This document shows positions 37,954-48,115 of a DNA stretch of 64,000 nt, piece after piece; position 1 is the stretch's first letter; every line of letters starts with the position of its first letter. Location: contig JAKIUY010000001.1 of assembly GCA_021647315.1 (NCBI GenBank), positions 56,396 through 120,395 on the forward strand, in the 5' to 3' direction. The translations under genes were made by a program, and so were the position numbers. Source of the DNA: Victivallaceae bacterium (lineage in GTDB: Bacteria; Verrucomicrobiota; Lentisphaeria; Victivallales; Victivallaceae). Under the pieces are notes generated by a model, which searched no databases, was not told the DNA's origin, and saw only the letters and a list, made by a program, of their open reading frames with translations.

Positions 37954-38933
37954 TGTATATTGTCACTGGAGCGGCCGGACTTATCGGCAGTGGAATTGTC
38001 TGGGGTTTGAACCAGCGTGGTATCGAAAATATTATGTTGGTCGATCATCTTGGAACAGCTGATAAGTGGAAAAATCTGCGTGCCCTTAAATATGCTGATT
38101 ATCTGGAAAAAGATTGTTTTCGCGAACAGCTCAATAACGGTTTTTTTGATGATACCGAGATTGAAGCGATTATTCACATGGGGGCATGTTCTGCCACTAC
38201 TGAACGTGACGCTTCGTACTTGATTGACAATAACTACCATTATACCCGTGAACTGGCACTTTACGCGGTTAAACACGGTATAAAATTTCTCTACGCTTCA
38301 AGCTGTGCCACCTATGGTGACGGCAGTTGCGGTTATGATGATGACGAAGCGCGGCTTGAAGAGCTTCGCCCGATGAATATGTATGGTTACTCAAAGCACA
38401 TGTTCGATCTCTGGGCAAAACGCAATAATCTATTCGACAAAATTACCGGGGTGAAATTTTCCAACGTCTTCGGTTCAAATGAACAGCATAAAGCTGAAAT
38501 GCGCAGCGTGGTATGCCGGGCATACGAACAGATTACTGAAACCGGCAAACTTCAGCTGTTCAAATCATACATACCAGAATATGCCGACGGTGAACAGATG
38601 CGCGATTTTCTCTACATCAAAGATGCCGTTGATATGATACTGTTTTTGGTTAATCATGACAATGGATGCGGCATTTTCAATATCGGCAGCGGTCGGGCGG
38701 AAACCTGGAAGCTGTTAGCTGACGGGGCTTTTGAAGCCCTGGAGCGTGAGGTTGAGATTGAATATGTTGAGATGCCGGATCATATCCGTGACCGTTATCA
38801 GTACTATACCAAAGCCGAAATGGGCAAACTGCAATCACTGGGTTATAAACGTGAAGCAATGCCGCTCAAAGCCGCGATAAAAGATTATATCTGCAATTAC
38901 CGGGTACCGGATAAATTTCTCGGCGATGATTGA
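37950..38933 (+). CDS. hldD: ADP-L-glycero-D-manno-heptose 6-epimerase
   Basis: Epimerises ADP-D,D-heptose to the L,D form for the LPS core. Rossmann loop TGAAGLIGSGI at the start, SSCATYGD and the catalytic YGYSKHMFD with Tyr/Lys, FSNVFGSNE, and a typical end (YTKAEMGKLQSLGY). 327 aa, normal. ATG overlaps the lptD stop (ATGATG), so the two outer-membrane genes are coupled. Confidence 0.94.
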   Translation: MMYIVTGAAGLIGSGIVWGLNQRGIENIMLVDHLGTADKWKNLRALKYADYLEKDCFREQLNNGFFDDTEIEAIIHMGACSATTERDASYLIDNNYHYTRELALYAVKHGIKFLYASSCATYGDGSCGYDDDEARLEELRPMNMYGYSKHMFDLWAKRNNLFDKITGVKFSNVFGSNEQHKAEMRSVVCRAYEQITETGKLQLFKSYIPEYADGEQMRDFLYIKDAVDMILFLVNHDNGCGIFNIGSGRAETWKLLADGAFEALEREVEIEYVEMPDHIRDRYQYYTKAEMGKLQSLGYKREAMPLKAAIKDYICNYRVPDKFLGDD

Positions 38934-39188
38934 AATTTATAGTAGGCAAATACAATTCCTATTTGGCGAGCCGGTATTACTCCAGGGCTATTCAATGCTA
39001 AATGAATTTGAGGCGAATTTCAACCTGTTCCTTGGTAACCCTTGAATATCCATTATAAATCACTTAATACATTTTCACGAATAAACTTTTGCTATTATTT
39101 TATACTGTAATATTGAATGCTAATCTTGTAAGGTATATACTATGCGGTTATTGAACTTTTTAAAAGTGAAAATCACTGGATAGTTATT

Positions 39189-40043
39189 ATGTTAATACGC
39201 AGCTATATTGTTATTGGACTGATTGTTGCGGGTGATTTGTCTGCATTTTGCGCTGAGCGTTTGCGGGTCATTTCGCTCAGTCCGAGCTTGACTGAAACCA
39301 TTTATAAGTTAGGTGGACAGGATAAACTGGTGGGGCGGTCGTCGGCATGTGATTATCCTGATGCGGCTAAAAATATCCCGATTTGCGGTGATTACAAAGG
39401 CCCTGCACTGGAAAAACTGGTGCGGCTCAAGCCGGATGTTGTAGTGTCGGCAATGCTTAAAGATAAAGGTGTCATCAGTAACATTGAGCGTCTCGGCATA
39501 AAATTTTATCTGCTGCCGGCCAAAACCTTGAGTGATTATCCATTAACGGTAAAAAAACTTGGCGAAATACTTAATCTTCAGCAGGCTGCTGCTGACGAGA
39601 TTGCAAGATTTACCTCAAAACTAAGAGCCTTTAGGATTGCGGCAAAAAAAATACCATTAGCTGAGCGACCAACGGTATTGCTGCTGATCTATGATCGTCC
39701 ATTAATGAGTGTCGGCAGAAAATCATTCATCAACGAATTGATCACTATTGCCGGTGGACGTAATATTGCCGGGAAAATAGAGCGCTCCTACTTTAACTGT
39801 TCAATGGAGTGGGTGATGAAACAGCAACCGCAGGTTATTGTCATGCCGGCAAGCAGCCCGGAGAAGATTGCTGAAATATGTCAGCGTCCCGGTTGGCGCA
39901 TCCTTAATGCAATACGCAATAAACGGATTTATTATCAGAGTCATAATGATATTCTCTATCGACTTGGACCGCGAGTGCTGGACGGTATAGCAGCCCTGCA
40001 AAAATATTTTTACCCGGGAAATGAAGAAACAGTGAAACGGTGA
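39189..40043 (+). CDS. BtuF-like periplasmic substrate-binding protein
   Basis: 284 aa. N-terminal signal peptide ending near SAFCAERL, then RVISLSPSLTETIYKLGGQDKLVG, the class III (helical backbone) binder hallmark shared by cobalamin and siderophore importers. KPDVVV lies near residue 80. Belongs with the permease and ATPase 160 bases downstream. Cobalamin is the closest guess; heme or a siderophore is possible. No cobalamin riboswitch is visible upstream. Confidence 0.85.
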   Translation: MLIRSYIVIGLIVAGDLSAFCAERLRVISLSPSLTETIYKLGGQDKLVGRSSACDYPDAAKNIPICGDYKGPALEKLVRLKPDVVVSAMLKDKGVISNIERLGIKFYLLPAKTLSDYPLTVKKLGEILNLQQAAADEIARFTSKLRAFRIAAKKIPLAERPTVLLLIYDRPLMSVGRKSFINELITIAGGRNIAGKIERSYFNCSMEWVMKQQPQVIVMPASSPEKIAEICQRPGWRILNAIRNKRIYYQSHNDILYRLGPRVLDGIAALQKYFYPGNEETVKR

Positions 40044-40054
40044 AACGCCCAACA

Positions 40055-40074
40055 TTGAACATTGGAATGTTCAA
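40055..40074. repeat. Perfect inverted repeat after the binding-protein gene
   Basis: TTGAACATT-GG-AATGTTCAA, 9-bp arms, 11 bases after the stop. No T run follows on either strand, so it is not a classical terminator; it may protect the transcript 3' end and give more binding protein than permease. Confidence 0.55.
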
Positions 40075-40206
40075 TAAAAAATGGAAAACGTAGGGGCATC
40101 CTTTATGGGTTCCCGAATAATGACTGTGATTGCCCAATAAAAAAATTATGAAAGAAAAAAATAACAATCGAATCAGTACTACAAAATTGCATAAAGGATT
40201 TAGCAG

Positions 40207-41184
40207 GTGATTAAAACATCAGATAAAATTATTTTTCCTATTGCATTAATTGTGTTTGCGGCAGCTTTTGTCTTGGAATTGTGTTGCGGTAGTTATTTTA
40301 TCTCACCATTGGAAATATTTTTACCCGCGAATGAAGCTCTGTTGCAGTTGCGCCTGCAGAGAGCAATTACGGCATTTATTGTTGGCGGGGCACTGGCGGT
40401 TTCCGGTCTGGCTTATCAGGCGGTACTGCGTAACCCATTGGCTGAACCCTACATTCTGGGCATTAGCGGTGGTGCCGGGATCGGAGCCGCTATTGCTATT
40501 GTTACAGGATTGAACAGTCTGACAGTATTTGCTATTCCGGGCAGTGCATTTATCTGCGCGTTGATTGCTCTATCAATGGTCTTACTGTTTGCCCGTGGTG
40601 CCGGGCTGGAATATACCAACAATATTATGCTTAGCGGGATTATTATCGGAACGGTATGTTCAAGTATTCTGATGTTTATTATCAGTACTATCGGCATGGA
40701 TTCGCTTAACAGTATTACCTGGTGGTTGCTGGGAAATCTTCAAGGAGCTGATTCCCGGCTGCTTTGGATGACCGGTATTTCGGTTATTGCCGGCACTGGA
40801 GTATTGTTTATTTTCGGCCGTGAGGCAAATGCTATTTCGTTGGGTGAAGAGATGGCATATAATCTAGGGGTATCGCCGCAGAAAGTTATTATTTTACTGT
40901 TGGCGATTGCTTCGCTGATGGCGGCGGCGGCGGTTTCTCTTGCCGGTATTATCGGTTTTGTCGGACTAATTGTTCCACATGTACTGCGACGGCTGTTTGG
41001 TGCTGAACATCGCCGGCTGTTCCCGTTAGGGCTCTTGGGGGGCGGTATCTTCCTGATGCTGTGTGATGTTTTTTCCAAGGTAATCTATCCTGAACAGGAA
41101 ATTCAGGTCGGGGTGGTTACTGCGCTGATTGGCGGGCCATTTTTTCTTTGGGCGCTGAACCGTAAACGGCGGAGTGCTGTATGA
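40207..41184 (+). CDS. FecCD/BtuC-family ABC transporter permease
   Basis: 325 aa with about nine or ten TM segments. Family blocks: RLQRAITAFIVGGALAVSG, PLAEPYILGISGGAGIGA, and the late GFVGLIVPHVLRRLFG loop that contacts the ATPase. Starts at GTG 40207 with AAAGGA upstream. Overlaps the ATPase start by 4 bases (ATGA). Confidence 0.92.
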   Translation: MIKTSDKIIFPIALIVFAAAFVLELCCGSYFISPLEIFLPANEALLQLRLQRAITAFIVGGALAVSGLAYQAVLRNPLAEPYILGISGGAGIGAAIAIVTGLNSLTVFAIPGSAFICALIALSMVLLFARGAGLEYTNNIMLSGIIIGTVCSSILMFIISTIGMDSLNSITWWLLGNLQGADSRLLWMTGISVIAGTGVLFIFGREANAISLGEEMAYNLGVSPQKVIILLLAIASLMAAAAVSLAGIIGFVGLIVPHVLRRLFGAEHRRLFPLGLLGGGIFLMLCDVFSKVIYPEQEIQVGVVTALIGGPFFLWALNRKRRSAV

Positions 41185-41972
41185 AGACGATTCTCGCCAC
41201 GGATAAACTTGATTTTGGTTATAATTCGACCAGTCTGCTGTTAAATAATTTTAATTTCGGGATTGCGGAAGAGAGTTTTACTGCCCTGATCGGTCCTAAT
41301 GGGTCAGGGAAAACCACCGTATTTAACCTGTTGACTGGCTATCTGAATCCACTCTCAGGTTCGGTTGAATTTCATGGTAAGTCACTTAAACAGCTTTCTC
41401 TACGCAAACGGGCCAGTATGATGGCGGTCGTGCCGCAAAGTATCAATTCAGCATTACCCTATACCGTTTATCAACTGGTGGCGATGGGACGGATTTCGCG
41501 CCTGTCACGTTTTGCGATATTGAGTAAAGATGATAAAACTCAGATTGAATATGCCATGGATGTCATGGATGTTACCGCTTTGCGTGAACAGCAATTCAAC
41601 TGTTTAAGTGGCGGTGAACAGCAGCGGACGGTCATTGCGGCCGCCTTGGCCCAGGAGCCGAAAGTGCTCTTGCTGGATGAACCGACCTCTTCGCTTGATC
41701 TCGGACATGGTAATAGTCTGATGCGGCTATTGCGGCAACTCAACCGAGACAAAAAATTGACTATTATGATTATTTCGCATGATATTCAATTGGCAGCCCA
41801 CTACTGTCAACGTCTCACTTTGATGAAAGATGGTAAAATTATTGCCGACGGCACACCTGATACAGTGATTAAACCGGAACATATCATGGAGGCATACAAT
41901 GAGCCGGTAAATATTATTCGTGACGATAATGGTAATCTGTTACTTTCTCCGAATTTCACAGATTCAAAATAG
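41181..41972 (+). CDS. BtuD/FecE-like ABC transporter ATPase
   Basis: 263 aa. Walker A GPNGSGKTT, Q-loop VVPQS, signature LSGGEQQR, Walker B VLLLDEPTSSLD and H-loop ISHD. Completes the BtuFCD-like importer for the outer-membrane-requiring ligand; no TonB receptor is in the window. Confidence 0.93.
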   Translation: MKTILATDKLDFGYNSTSLLLNNFNFGIAEESFTALIGPNGSGKTTVFNLLTGYLNPLSGSVEFHGKSLKQLSLRKRASMMAVVPQSINSALPYTVYQLVAMGRISRLSRFAILSKDDKTQIEYAMDVMDVTALREQQFNCLSGGEQQRTVIAAALAQEPKVLLLDEPTSSLDLGHGNSLMRLLRQLNRDKKLTIMIISHDIQLAAHYCQRLTLMKDGKIIADGTPDTVIKPEHIMEAYNEPVNIIRDDNGNLLLSPNFTDSK

Positions 41973-42022
41973 AGCAAATCAAAATATATTTACAATTTAT
42001 CCATTACGGTGGTATTTTCTGA

Positions 42023-42079
42023 GCCGTACCTACGGCACGGTAATTATTTGTAACGATAAACCACGGGTTGTACCCGTGG
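42023..42079. repeat. Pair of intergenic hairpins
   Basis: GCCGTA-CC-TACGGC at 42023-42036 and CCACGGGT-TGT-ACCCGTGG at 42061-42079, both perfect, between the importer ATPase and convergent rsmE. No T run. The remaining 180 bases to the rsmE stop show nothing else. Confidence 0.65.
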
Positions 42080-42263
42080 CTACGATTAAGCCGTCCCCAC
42101 GGGACTAAAAAAATAAAAATAATCCTGCAGTTATTGCCACTCGCTGTGCTCATTGCTGACACTACGGTCAGCCTCGTTCGCCTGTTGAAAAACACGCAAA
42201 GCATGAACCTTAAGTCTACAAGATTAGTGTTCACTAATGAAGATTAGATTTTATCATCTCGCT

Positions 42264-42980
42264 TTACTGGGCGCGGAGCAGGATGGCGGCACCACAGATG
42301 GCGGCGGTTTCTACTCGTAAAATCCAGGCTCCGAAAGAGAAGGGTTCTGCGCCATTATTGTGTAGCAGTTGGCGTTCGCTATCGGTAAAACCGCCTTCCG
42401 GCCCGACAAACCAGGCAATATTTCTACGGTTATGTAGCTTTAGTTGGGTGCCGTTGGCATAGCGTGGGGTTTCTCCGAAGAATATGGCAGTGGTTTCTCT
42501 GTTAATGCTATTTAGGGCATCAATCAATGATATTGCTTCGTCTATTTGTGGCAGGAATGGATTTTCTGATTGTTTACAGCCTTCTATGAGCAATGTTTGC
42601 CAACGGTCACCGCTATCATTTTTTTTATTCGGCAGAGCTACAGCGCGTTCGGTTATTATCGGAGTTATTTCCCAGATGCCAATTTCGGCGCACTGTTTCA
42701 GTAAACTATCCATCTTATGGCGGCGCGGTGGGGCGATAAACAGGTGTAGTTTTATTGCCGGGTCAGGTTTAGTTGAAACTTTGGTCAATTTGAGTTTTTT
42801 ATTCGGCATAATGATTGCAAGTGCTAATTTACCGCGACCGTCCATTAATTTAACTGTATCGCCAGCGTGCCCGCGTAATGTCCTGAACAGGTGCTTGGCA
42901 TCCCGTTCAGATAATTCCACCTGTTCGCCTGATGCCGATATATTTTCACAAAAAAAACTATGCATAGTAAACTTTTCCAT
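42264..42980 (-). CDS. rsmE: RsmE, 16S rRNA m3U1498 methyltransferase
   Basis: SPOUT methylase, 238 aa. PUA-like N-terminus (HLFRTLRGHAGD), then QCAEIGIWEITPIITERAV, and the knot VGPEGGFTDSE with a final LGAWILRVETA-type end (here FGAWILRVETA). Convergent with the importer. An internal ATG five codons later (42965, MHSFFCEN) is an equally plausible start. Confidence 0.93.
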   Translation of the reverse strand: MEKFTMHSFFCENISASGEQVELSERDAKHLFRTLRGHAGDTVKLMDGRGKLALAIIMPNKKLKLTKVSTKPDPAIKLHLFIAPPRRHKMDSLLKQCAEIGIWEITPIITERAVALPNKKNDSGDRWQTLLIEGCKQSENPFLPQIDEAISLIDALNSINRETTAIFFGETPRYANGTQLKLHNRRNIAWFVGPEGGFTDSERQLLHNNGAEPFSFGAWILRVETAAICGAAILLRAQ

Positions 42981-43060
42981 TTTTCAAATTAGCATGAATT
43001 CTAATATAACACAACTAAGCCTAACCGTCTCATATAAAAGCCAGTTATTTTACGTTTAAT

Positions 43061-43309
43061 GTGGATCTGTTTTTCTTGATCACAGGTGGTGAAATTTTTC
43101 TTACAGTTTGCCTATTGACGACGATATTGATTGCTGTGGTGGGATACGATAAATTAAATTTATTTAAAAGGTTGACATTATGTTGTTTTGATGCTTTATT
43201 CTTTTATAAGTATATATTTTCTATTCAACAGATTTCAGAGAATAGGTTATTCATTTTGTCCGGTTTGTGGATCTTTATTAGAGGAGATCATGGCTGGGCC
43301 GGCGCATAA
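43061..43309 (+). CDS. Small hydrophobic protein, doubtful
   Basis: An 82-aa frame starting GTG with two hydrophobic stretches (about residues 3-27 and 40-55). No clear ribosome-binding site and no known family. It ends 24 bases before the HEAT-repeat gene. It may be a small membrane partner of that protein or noncoding DNA. Confidence 0.25.
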   Translation: MDLFFLITGGEIFLTVCLLTTILIAVVGYDKLNLFKRLTLCCFDALFFYKYIFSIQQISENRLFILSGLWIFIRGDHGWAGA

Positions 43310-43333
43310 ATTATTATTGACCGGAGGAGCATC

Positions 43334-44377
43334 ATGAGTATTTTGGATTTTATAAGACCAAAATGGAAGAATAGTAGTGAAAAGGTGCGATTGGAAGCTA
43401 TCGACACATTGCAGGATTTAAAGATTATTAATAAAATTGCATTGACTGATCCGAGTTATACTGTACGAAGTAAGGCAGTGGAAAAAGTTACCGATCAGGC
43501 GACCTTGGCAGAAATAGCTCAGCATGATAGAAGTCTTTCGGTTCGTGAAAAGGCTATCAGTTTACTGCGTTACGAGAAAGTCTTGACTAAAATTGCTCTG
43601 ACTGCGAAAAATCCTACTTTACGATCTGCTGCGACGAGGAAACTTTCTGATGCCGTTGTTTTGATGAAGATTCTCCGCAAAGAGCAGGATGGTAATATCC
43701 GTGGCTTGATTATCGCAAAAATTTCTGACCAGAAACATCTTGCTTATATTGCGATGAATGATCCGTATGAAGAGTCGCGCCGGATGGCGGTTTATAAACT
43801 GACTGATCAGGATGCGTTGGCTGAACTCGCCATCAATGGTCCGAGTGAAATCACTCAGCGTGAAGCTGTTAACCAGATAACTGATGCTGGTGTTTTGGAT
43901 TATATTGCGCAGAACAGTTCGATTGGCAGCACCAAACAGGCTGTTGATGTTCAACTCAAGCGTCTTGAATATTCGAACTCATGTGCATTGTGTGGTAAAA
44001 CTTTGCTGTCTCGTCAGGAAATGTTGGAGATGTGTCATCAGAATGGTATTATGATCGCCTGGGCGGCAAAGCCGCAAATGGAAATCGGTATGAAAAATGT
44101 TACTGGTTGGCGTGATATATATCGTGAATTGGGAATCGAAAGTCCTGAGAAAGCCGCGTTGTTGAACAGCTTTTATAAGGACTGGGGCAGGCAGGAATGC
44201 ACAAGTTGTGCCAGTATCTGGTGTAACCGTTGTATTGACGGTGGTTTGGAGAGAGCTTTTGGTGACAATGCAACGCCATGTTCATGTCATGAATCAGTAT
44301 CCAAACAGCTTGAAGAGTTTGCAAAAACTGATGATGACTTTGCGCTGGATGATGACGAAGAAGAGTATGAAGAGTAG
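43334..44377 (+). CDS. HEAT-like repeat protein with C-terminal cysteine clusters
   Basis: 347 aa. Residues about 10-215 consist of about nine 20-24-residue helical units with pattern LTDQ..LAEIA.....VR..AV.K. A zinc-like CALCGKT follows near 216-222, and CTSCASIWCNRC near 282-293 with a late CSCH. The acidic tail ends DDDEEEYEE. GGAGGAG precedes the ATG. Probably a cytoplasmic scaffold with bound zinc; the partner is unknown. Confidence 0.7.
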   Translation: MSILDFIRPKWKNSSEKVRLEAIDTLQDLKIINKIALTDPSYTVRSKAVEKVTDQATLAEIAQHDRSLSVREKAISLLRYEKVLTKIALTAKNPTLRSAATRKLSDAVVLMKILRKEQDGNIRGLIIAKISDQKHLAYIAMNDPYEESRRMAVYKLTDQDALAELAINGPSEITQREAVNQITDAGVLDYIAQNSSIGSTKQAVDVQLKRLEYSNSCALCGKTLLSRQEMLEMCHQNGIMIAWAAKPQMEIGMKNVTGWRDIYRELGIESPEKAALLNSFYKDWGRQECTSCASIWCNRCIDGGLERAFGDNATPCSCHESVSKQLEEFAKTDDDFALDDDEEEYEE

Positions 44378-44423
44378 AATTGCTCTTTAAAAATAATCAC
44401 TCCAATCTGTTTTTTGTGAGTTC

Positions 44424-44885
44424 TTAGCTGCCGATTTTATCAATATCAAGGAAGAGGTTCTCCAGTGCCTGCTTCATATCATCAAAACATAGTGAATAGA
44501 GCTCACGTGGCCCGCCGAATGGATCTGATATATCATTGCCTGATGTTGAATAGTTGAAATCAAGCAGCAGGTAGGTTTTCTTAAGTGCTTCTGGATTGAT
44601 CTGTCCAATATATGCCCGGTGTGAGTTAGTCATGCAAATTAATATGTCGGCTGTATCAATACGTTCAGGGGTTAAACGGCTACTGGCAAAATCATTCAAA
44701 TCTACTCCGTTTGACTTCATGACGGCAACGGAATTACGTGATGCTCCTCCGCCGTCCCAAGCAGCTGTTCCAGCTGATTCAACCGTTATATCATGACGCG
44801 TTGCTTCATGGCAAAGTTTTTTGAAGTAGCCATCGCACATTGGACTGCGACAGGTGTTACCGGTGCAGACAAAAATGATTTTCAT
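44424..44885 (-). CDS. Low-molecular-weight protein-tyrosine phosphatase
   Basis: 153 aa. P-loop VCTGNTCRSP (residues 6-15) with catalytic Cys and Arg, and the general-acid Asp in ISDPFGG. It could dephosphorylate a bacterial tyrosine kinase for capsule or exopolysaccharide, or a sugar phosphate; no kinase is nearby. Confidence 0.9.
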   Translation of the reverse strand: MKIIFVCTGNTCRSPMCDGYFKKLCHEATRHDITVESAGTAAWDGGGASRNSVAVMKSNGVDLNDFASSRLTPERIDTADILICMTNSHRAYIGQINPEALKKTYLLLDFNYSTSGNDISDPFGGPRELYSLCFDDMKQALENLFLDIDKIGS

Positions 44886-45100
44886 TCATTAATCTCCTGG
44901 TTTCGTCTTTGTATATTGCTTCTATCGTTGAAATATTACTTCTTATGGCTGTAATTTACTGTCTTGATACAGATTTTCAAGCATGAACTATTGTTGAATG
45001 CATTCATCTATAATTTCCTCTTGAATTGAAAAATTAGTTTGCTATTGAATCGTTGCTTGGATCATGGTAAACTGTACAAAAATGAAATAATTGACTCGAA
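44886..45100. other. Gene-free stretch left of the IS91 fragment
   Basis: AT-rich and without a gene. Nothing structural seen. Confidence 0.4.
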
Positions 45101-45592
45101 AATAGTAAAAAACGATTTTTTTTTAATCCTGAAGTCTGGAAAATCGCCTGGAATGTCAACTCGCAGTATATCGCTGCCGGCGGAGCCGGGCCGGTAAAAT
45201 ATCTTGCCCCTTATGTTTTCCGTGCCGGAATAAGCAACAGCCGGATAATCAGTATTAAGAACCGGCAGGTTACTTTCAGATACCGGAAAAAGAAAAGCGC
45301 CAGGTGGCGAATTATGACGCTTGATGTTATGGAATTTATCAGGCGTTTTCTGCAACATGTACTGCCATCCGGTTTTATGAAAATACGTTACTACGGCTTC
45401 ATGGGCGCAGGTTGTAAAACAGCAGTCGAAACCATTGTTGCAGCAGTTCAGAAAGCACACGACGGTCTGATTAAAATACCGGAATATATCCCCGTAGCCA
45501 GACCGGCAATGAAATGCAAGCACTGCGGCGGTCAACTGGAACTTTACTCAACCTTTATTCCCGGATTAATAATGTTCTTTGCACCTGACTAA
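45101..45592 (+). pseudogene. IS91-family (Y2) transposase, C-terminal fragment
   Basis: In frame from about 45125: NPEVWKIAWNVNSQ, then AGPVKYLAPYVFRAGISN, FRYRKKKSARWRIMTLD, EFIRRFLQHVLPSGFMKIRYYGFM, and a CKHCGG zinc pair. These are the recognisable end blocks of IS91/IS801 rolling-circle transposases. The tyrosine catalytic residues would lie near the upstream break and a full gene is about 400 aa, so this is inactive. The frame joins directly to an IS21-type scrap downstream. Confidence 0.8.
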
Positions 45593-45670
45593 ACGCGATT
45601 CAGCCACTTTTCAATAATGCTTCTGAATGGTTCACAAAGACTTTTACCGTCTGAATCGTCGGTGGTCACC

Positions 45671-45697
45671 GTGGTACACTTTGGGTGACCGCTAACA
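45671..45697 (-). mobile_element. Solo IS21-type terminal sequence
   Basis: On the minus strand TGTTAGCGGTCACCC and the following 12 bases match the end of the IS21 element at 63696-63722 in 26 of 27 positions. Minus-strand frame 45597-45665 (GKSLCEPFRSIIEKWLN) resembles a piece of IstA. Remains of a lost insertion abutting the IS91 fragment. Confidence 0.75.
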
Positions 45698-46123
45698 TTG
45701 AATATGCTTTCCTTTTATCAATATTTGGGGCATAATATAATTACCAGTTGCCGCCATATGTTTGGCGATTGTCGCATATCTCTCCTCCGAGGAATCAGGA
45801 AGCGGCATAATTGAAAAAGCGATTACATGCAGCACCAGTAGCGCTCCGATTATCATTATTATTTTATGCTTATCGTTTTGTTTACCAAATGCCCCAATAT
45901 AACTGTAATATTAAATTTTTTTAATATTCATTTAAGAATTATTTAATAAAAACCTACTATCTTAGTTGCTTGAATGTCAATTTGGTTCTGTTTTATAGAC
46001 TTATATTATAGAATATGACGCTAAATTTGCGCATTTTTTTTGAATAGAGTCTAACAGAAAGACCAATAAATTGATATAATTAGGCAGGATTACGATTCTG
46101 CTATTAAATTTTGGAGATTTTTT
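45698..46123. other. Gene-free stretch upstream of the arn operon
   Basis: AT-rich. TATAAT near 46075 could be a -10 box for arnA but no matching -35 is clear. GGAG precedes arnA. Confidence 0.4.
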
Positions 46124-48115
46124 ATGAAATGTATTGTTTTTGCCTATAATAATATTGGTTGCGCCGGCATCAAAGCCCTCTTGAAACATGGTTTTGAAAT
46201 TCAAGCGGTATTCACCCATAAAGATGACCCGGACGAAAATATCTGGTTTGATTCAGTAGCTGAACTTGCCTGTGAGAACGAGTTACCGATTTTTGCCCCG
46301 GAAGATGTTAATCATCCGGTTTGGGTTGAAAGAATCAAGGCCATGCAGCCTGAAGTAATTTTCTCATTTTACTACCGTGACATGCTCAAATCGGCAATTC
46401 TGGACATCCCAGCAACCGGTTGTCTAAATCTGCATGGTTCACTGCTACCGGTCTACCGGGGACGTGCACCAATTAACTGGGTATTAGTTAACGGTGAAAC
46501 CGAAACCGGCGTTACGCTGCACTATATGACACCACGCCCGGATGACGGTGATATTGTGGATCAAGAGCGTATTGCCATCGCTGATGATGAAACCGCCAAA
46601 AGTTTACACCTTAAAGCAACTGCGGCGTCCGACAAGATGCTTGATCGTATATTGCCGCAGATTAAAGCTGGCACGGCAGAACGGGTAGCACAGGATGAGA
46701 CTAAATCATCATATTATGGTGGACGCAAACCAGCCGACGGTGCGATTGACTGGAACAGACCGGCACAGGAAATTTATAATTTAGTACGAGCTGTAACCCG
46801 TCCCTATCCGGGGGCATTCAGCCACATGGGGGATCGTAAATCTATCTTCTGGTCTGTATCGCCGATTGATGACGTCAATGGCAAGCCTGGAACTATTTTG
46901 TCAACCAAGCCATTGACGATAGCCTGTGGTACCGGTGCTATCAAGGTCAATTCAGCCCAGCTGGAAGCTGGGGTGATGCTTAGTGGCACGCAGTTTGCAG
47001 ATGAGGCTAAAATCACCGCCAATATGCTCTTCAGTGGTAACTTAAAGGTTATCCAAGAATCAAACCGTAAGAAAAGTGTGCTTATCTTGGGGGTCAACGG
47101 TTTTATCGGCAGTGCTCTCAGTGAACGCCTCTTAGCGAGTGGCAACTATGAAGTTTATGGTCTTGATCTACGCTCTAATTATATCTCAAATATTCTTGGC
47201 CACCCAGATTTCCATTTCCGTGAAGGCGACATTGCCATTCATCGCGAGTGGATTGAATACCATATTCGCAAATGTGATATTGTGTTACCGCTGGTGGCAA
47301 TTGCAACCCCAATTGAATATACCCGTAACCCATTACGGGTATTTGAACTTGATTTTGAGGAAAACCTGCGCATTGTCCGTTACTGTTTCAAATATAATAA
47401 ACGGGTTATTTTCCCATCGACGTCAGAAGTTTATGGCATGTGTGAAGATGATAATTTTGATGAAGAAAATTCTAAACTTATCACTGGCCCTATCAAGATG
47501 CAGCGCTGGATATATTCGTCTAGTAAACAGCTGCTTGACCGTGTAATCTGGGCTTATGGCACTAAAGGGCTCAAATTTACCCTGTTCCGTCCCTTTAATT
47601 GGATCGGCCCCAAACTTGACAGTCTGACTTCAGCCAGAATCGGCAGTTCCAGAGCTATTACGCAGTTGATTCTCAACTTGGTTCAGGGCTCCCCCATTCA
47701 GCTCGTTGACGGTGGTGAACAGAAACGCTGTTTTGTTGATGTCACTGAAGGGATTGAAGCTCTATTCAGAATCATTGAAAACAAAGACGGCAAATGTGAT
47801 AGTCGGATTATCAATATCGGCAATCCGGACAATGAGGCCAGTATCAAAAGCATGGCAGAAACTTTGGTGGGAAAATTTGACAACCATCCTCTGCGGGATA
47901 AATTCCCACCATTTGCCGGCTATATGATAGTTGAAAGCGGTGCCTTCTATGGTAAAGGGTATCAGGATGTTCAACATCGTACACCCAGCATCAAAAATGC
48001 CAAACGTCTACTTGACTGGACCCCTGAGATTGAGCTTGAACAGTCGATTGAAACAACCTTGAATTTCTTTATACAGGAAGCATGTGCGTCAGGAGAGTTT
48101 GAACTGAATGACTGA
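46124..48115 (+). CDS. arnA: ArnA, bifunctional UDP-Ara4N formyltransferase/UDP-GlcA decarboxylase
   Basis: 663 aa, both halves present. The formyltransferase (about residues 1-300) has [18 protein letters not shown] and [12 protein letters not shown]. The decarboxylase (about 315-660) has the NAD loop [22 protein letters not shown] and [10 protein letters not shown]. It oxidises and decarboxylates UDP-glucuronate and formylates UDP-Ara4N, two steps in making the lipid A cap. First gene of a plus-strand run; overlaps arnT by 8 bases. Confidence 0.95.
   Translation: MKCIVFAYNNIGCAGIKALLKHGFEIQAVFTHKDDPDENIWFDSVAELACENELPIFAPEDVNHPVWVERIKAMQPEVIFSFYYRDMLKSAILDIPATGCLNLHGSLLPVYRGRAPINWVLVNGETETGVTLHYMTPRPDDGDIVDQERIAIADDETAKSLHLKATAASDKMLDRILPQIKAGTAERVAQDETKSSYYGGRKPADGAIDWNRPAQEIYNLVRAVTRPYPGAFSHMGDRKSIFWSVSPIDDVNGKPGTILSTKPLTIACGTGAIKVNSAQLEAGVMLSGTQFADEAKITANMLFSGNLKVIQESNRKKSVLILGVNGFIGSALSERLLASGNYEVYGLDLRSNYISNILGHPDFHFREGDIAIHREWIEYHIRKCDIVLPLVAIATPIEYTRNPLRVFELDFEENLRIVRYCFKYNKRVIFPSTSEVYGMCEDDNFDEENSKLITGPIKMQRWIYSSSKQLLDRVIWAYGTKGLKFTLFRPFNWIGPKLDSLTSARIGSSRAITQLILNLVQGSPIQLVDGGEQKRCFVDVTEGIEALFRIIENKDGKCDSRIINIGNPDNEASIKSMAETLVGKFDNHPLRDKFPPFAGYMIVESGAFYGKGYQDVQHRTPSIKNAKRLLDWTPEIELEQSIETTLNFFIQEACASGEFELND

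Noticed and set aside
38934..39188. Cobalamin riboswitch upstream of the BtuF-like gene
   Set aside because: The conserved B12-box GCCACTG-type core and supporting stems are not present.
45062..45535. 157-aa minus-strand frame
   Set aside because: It is antisense to the clear IS91 transposase fragment.
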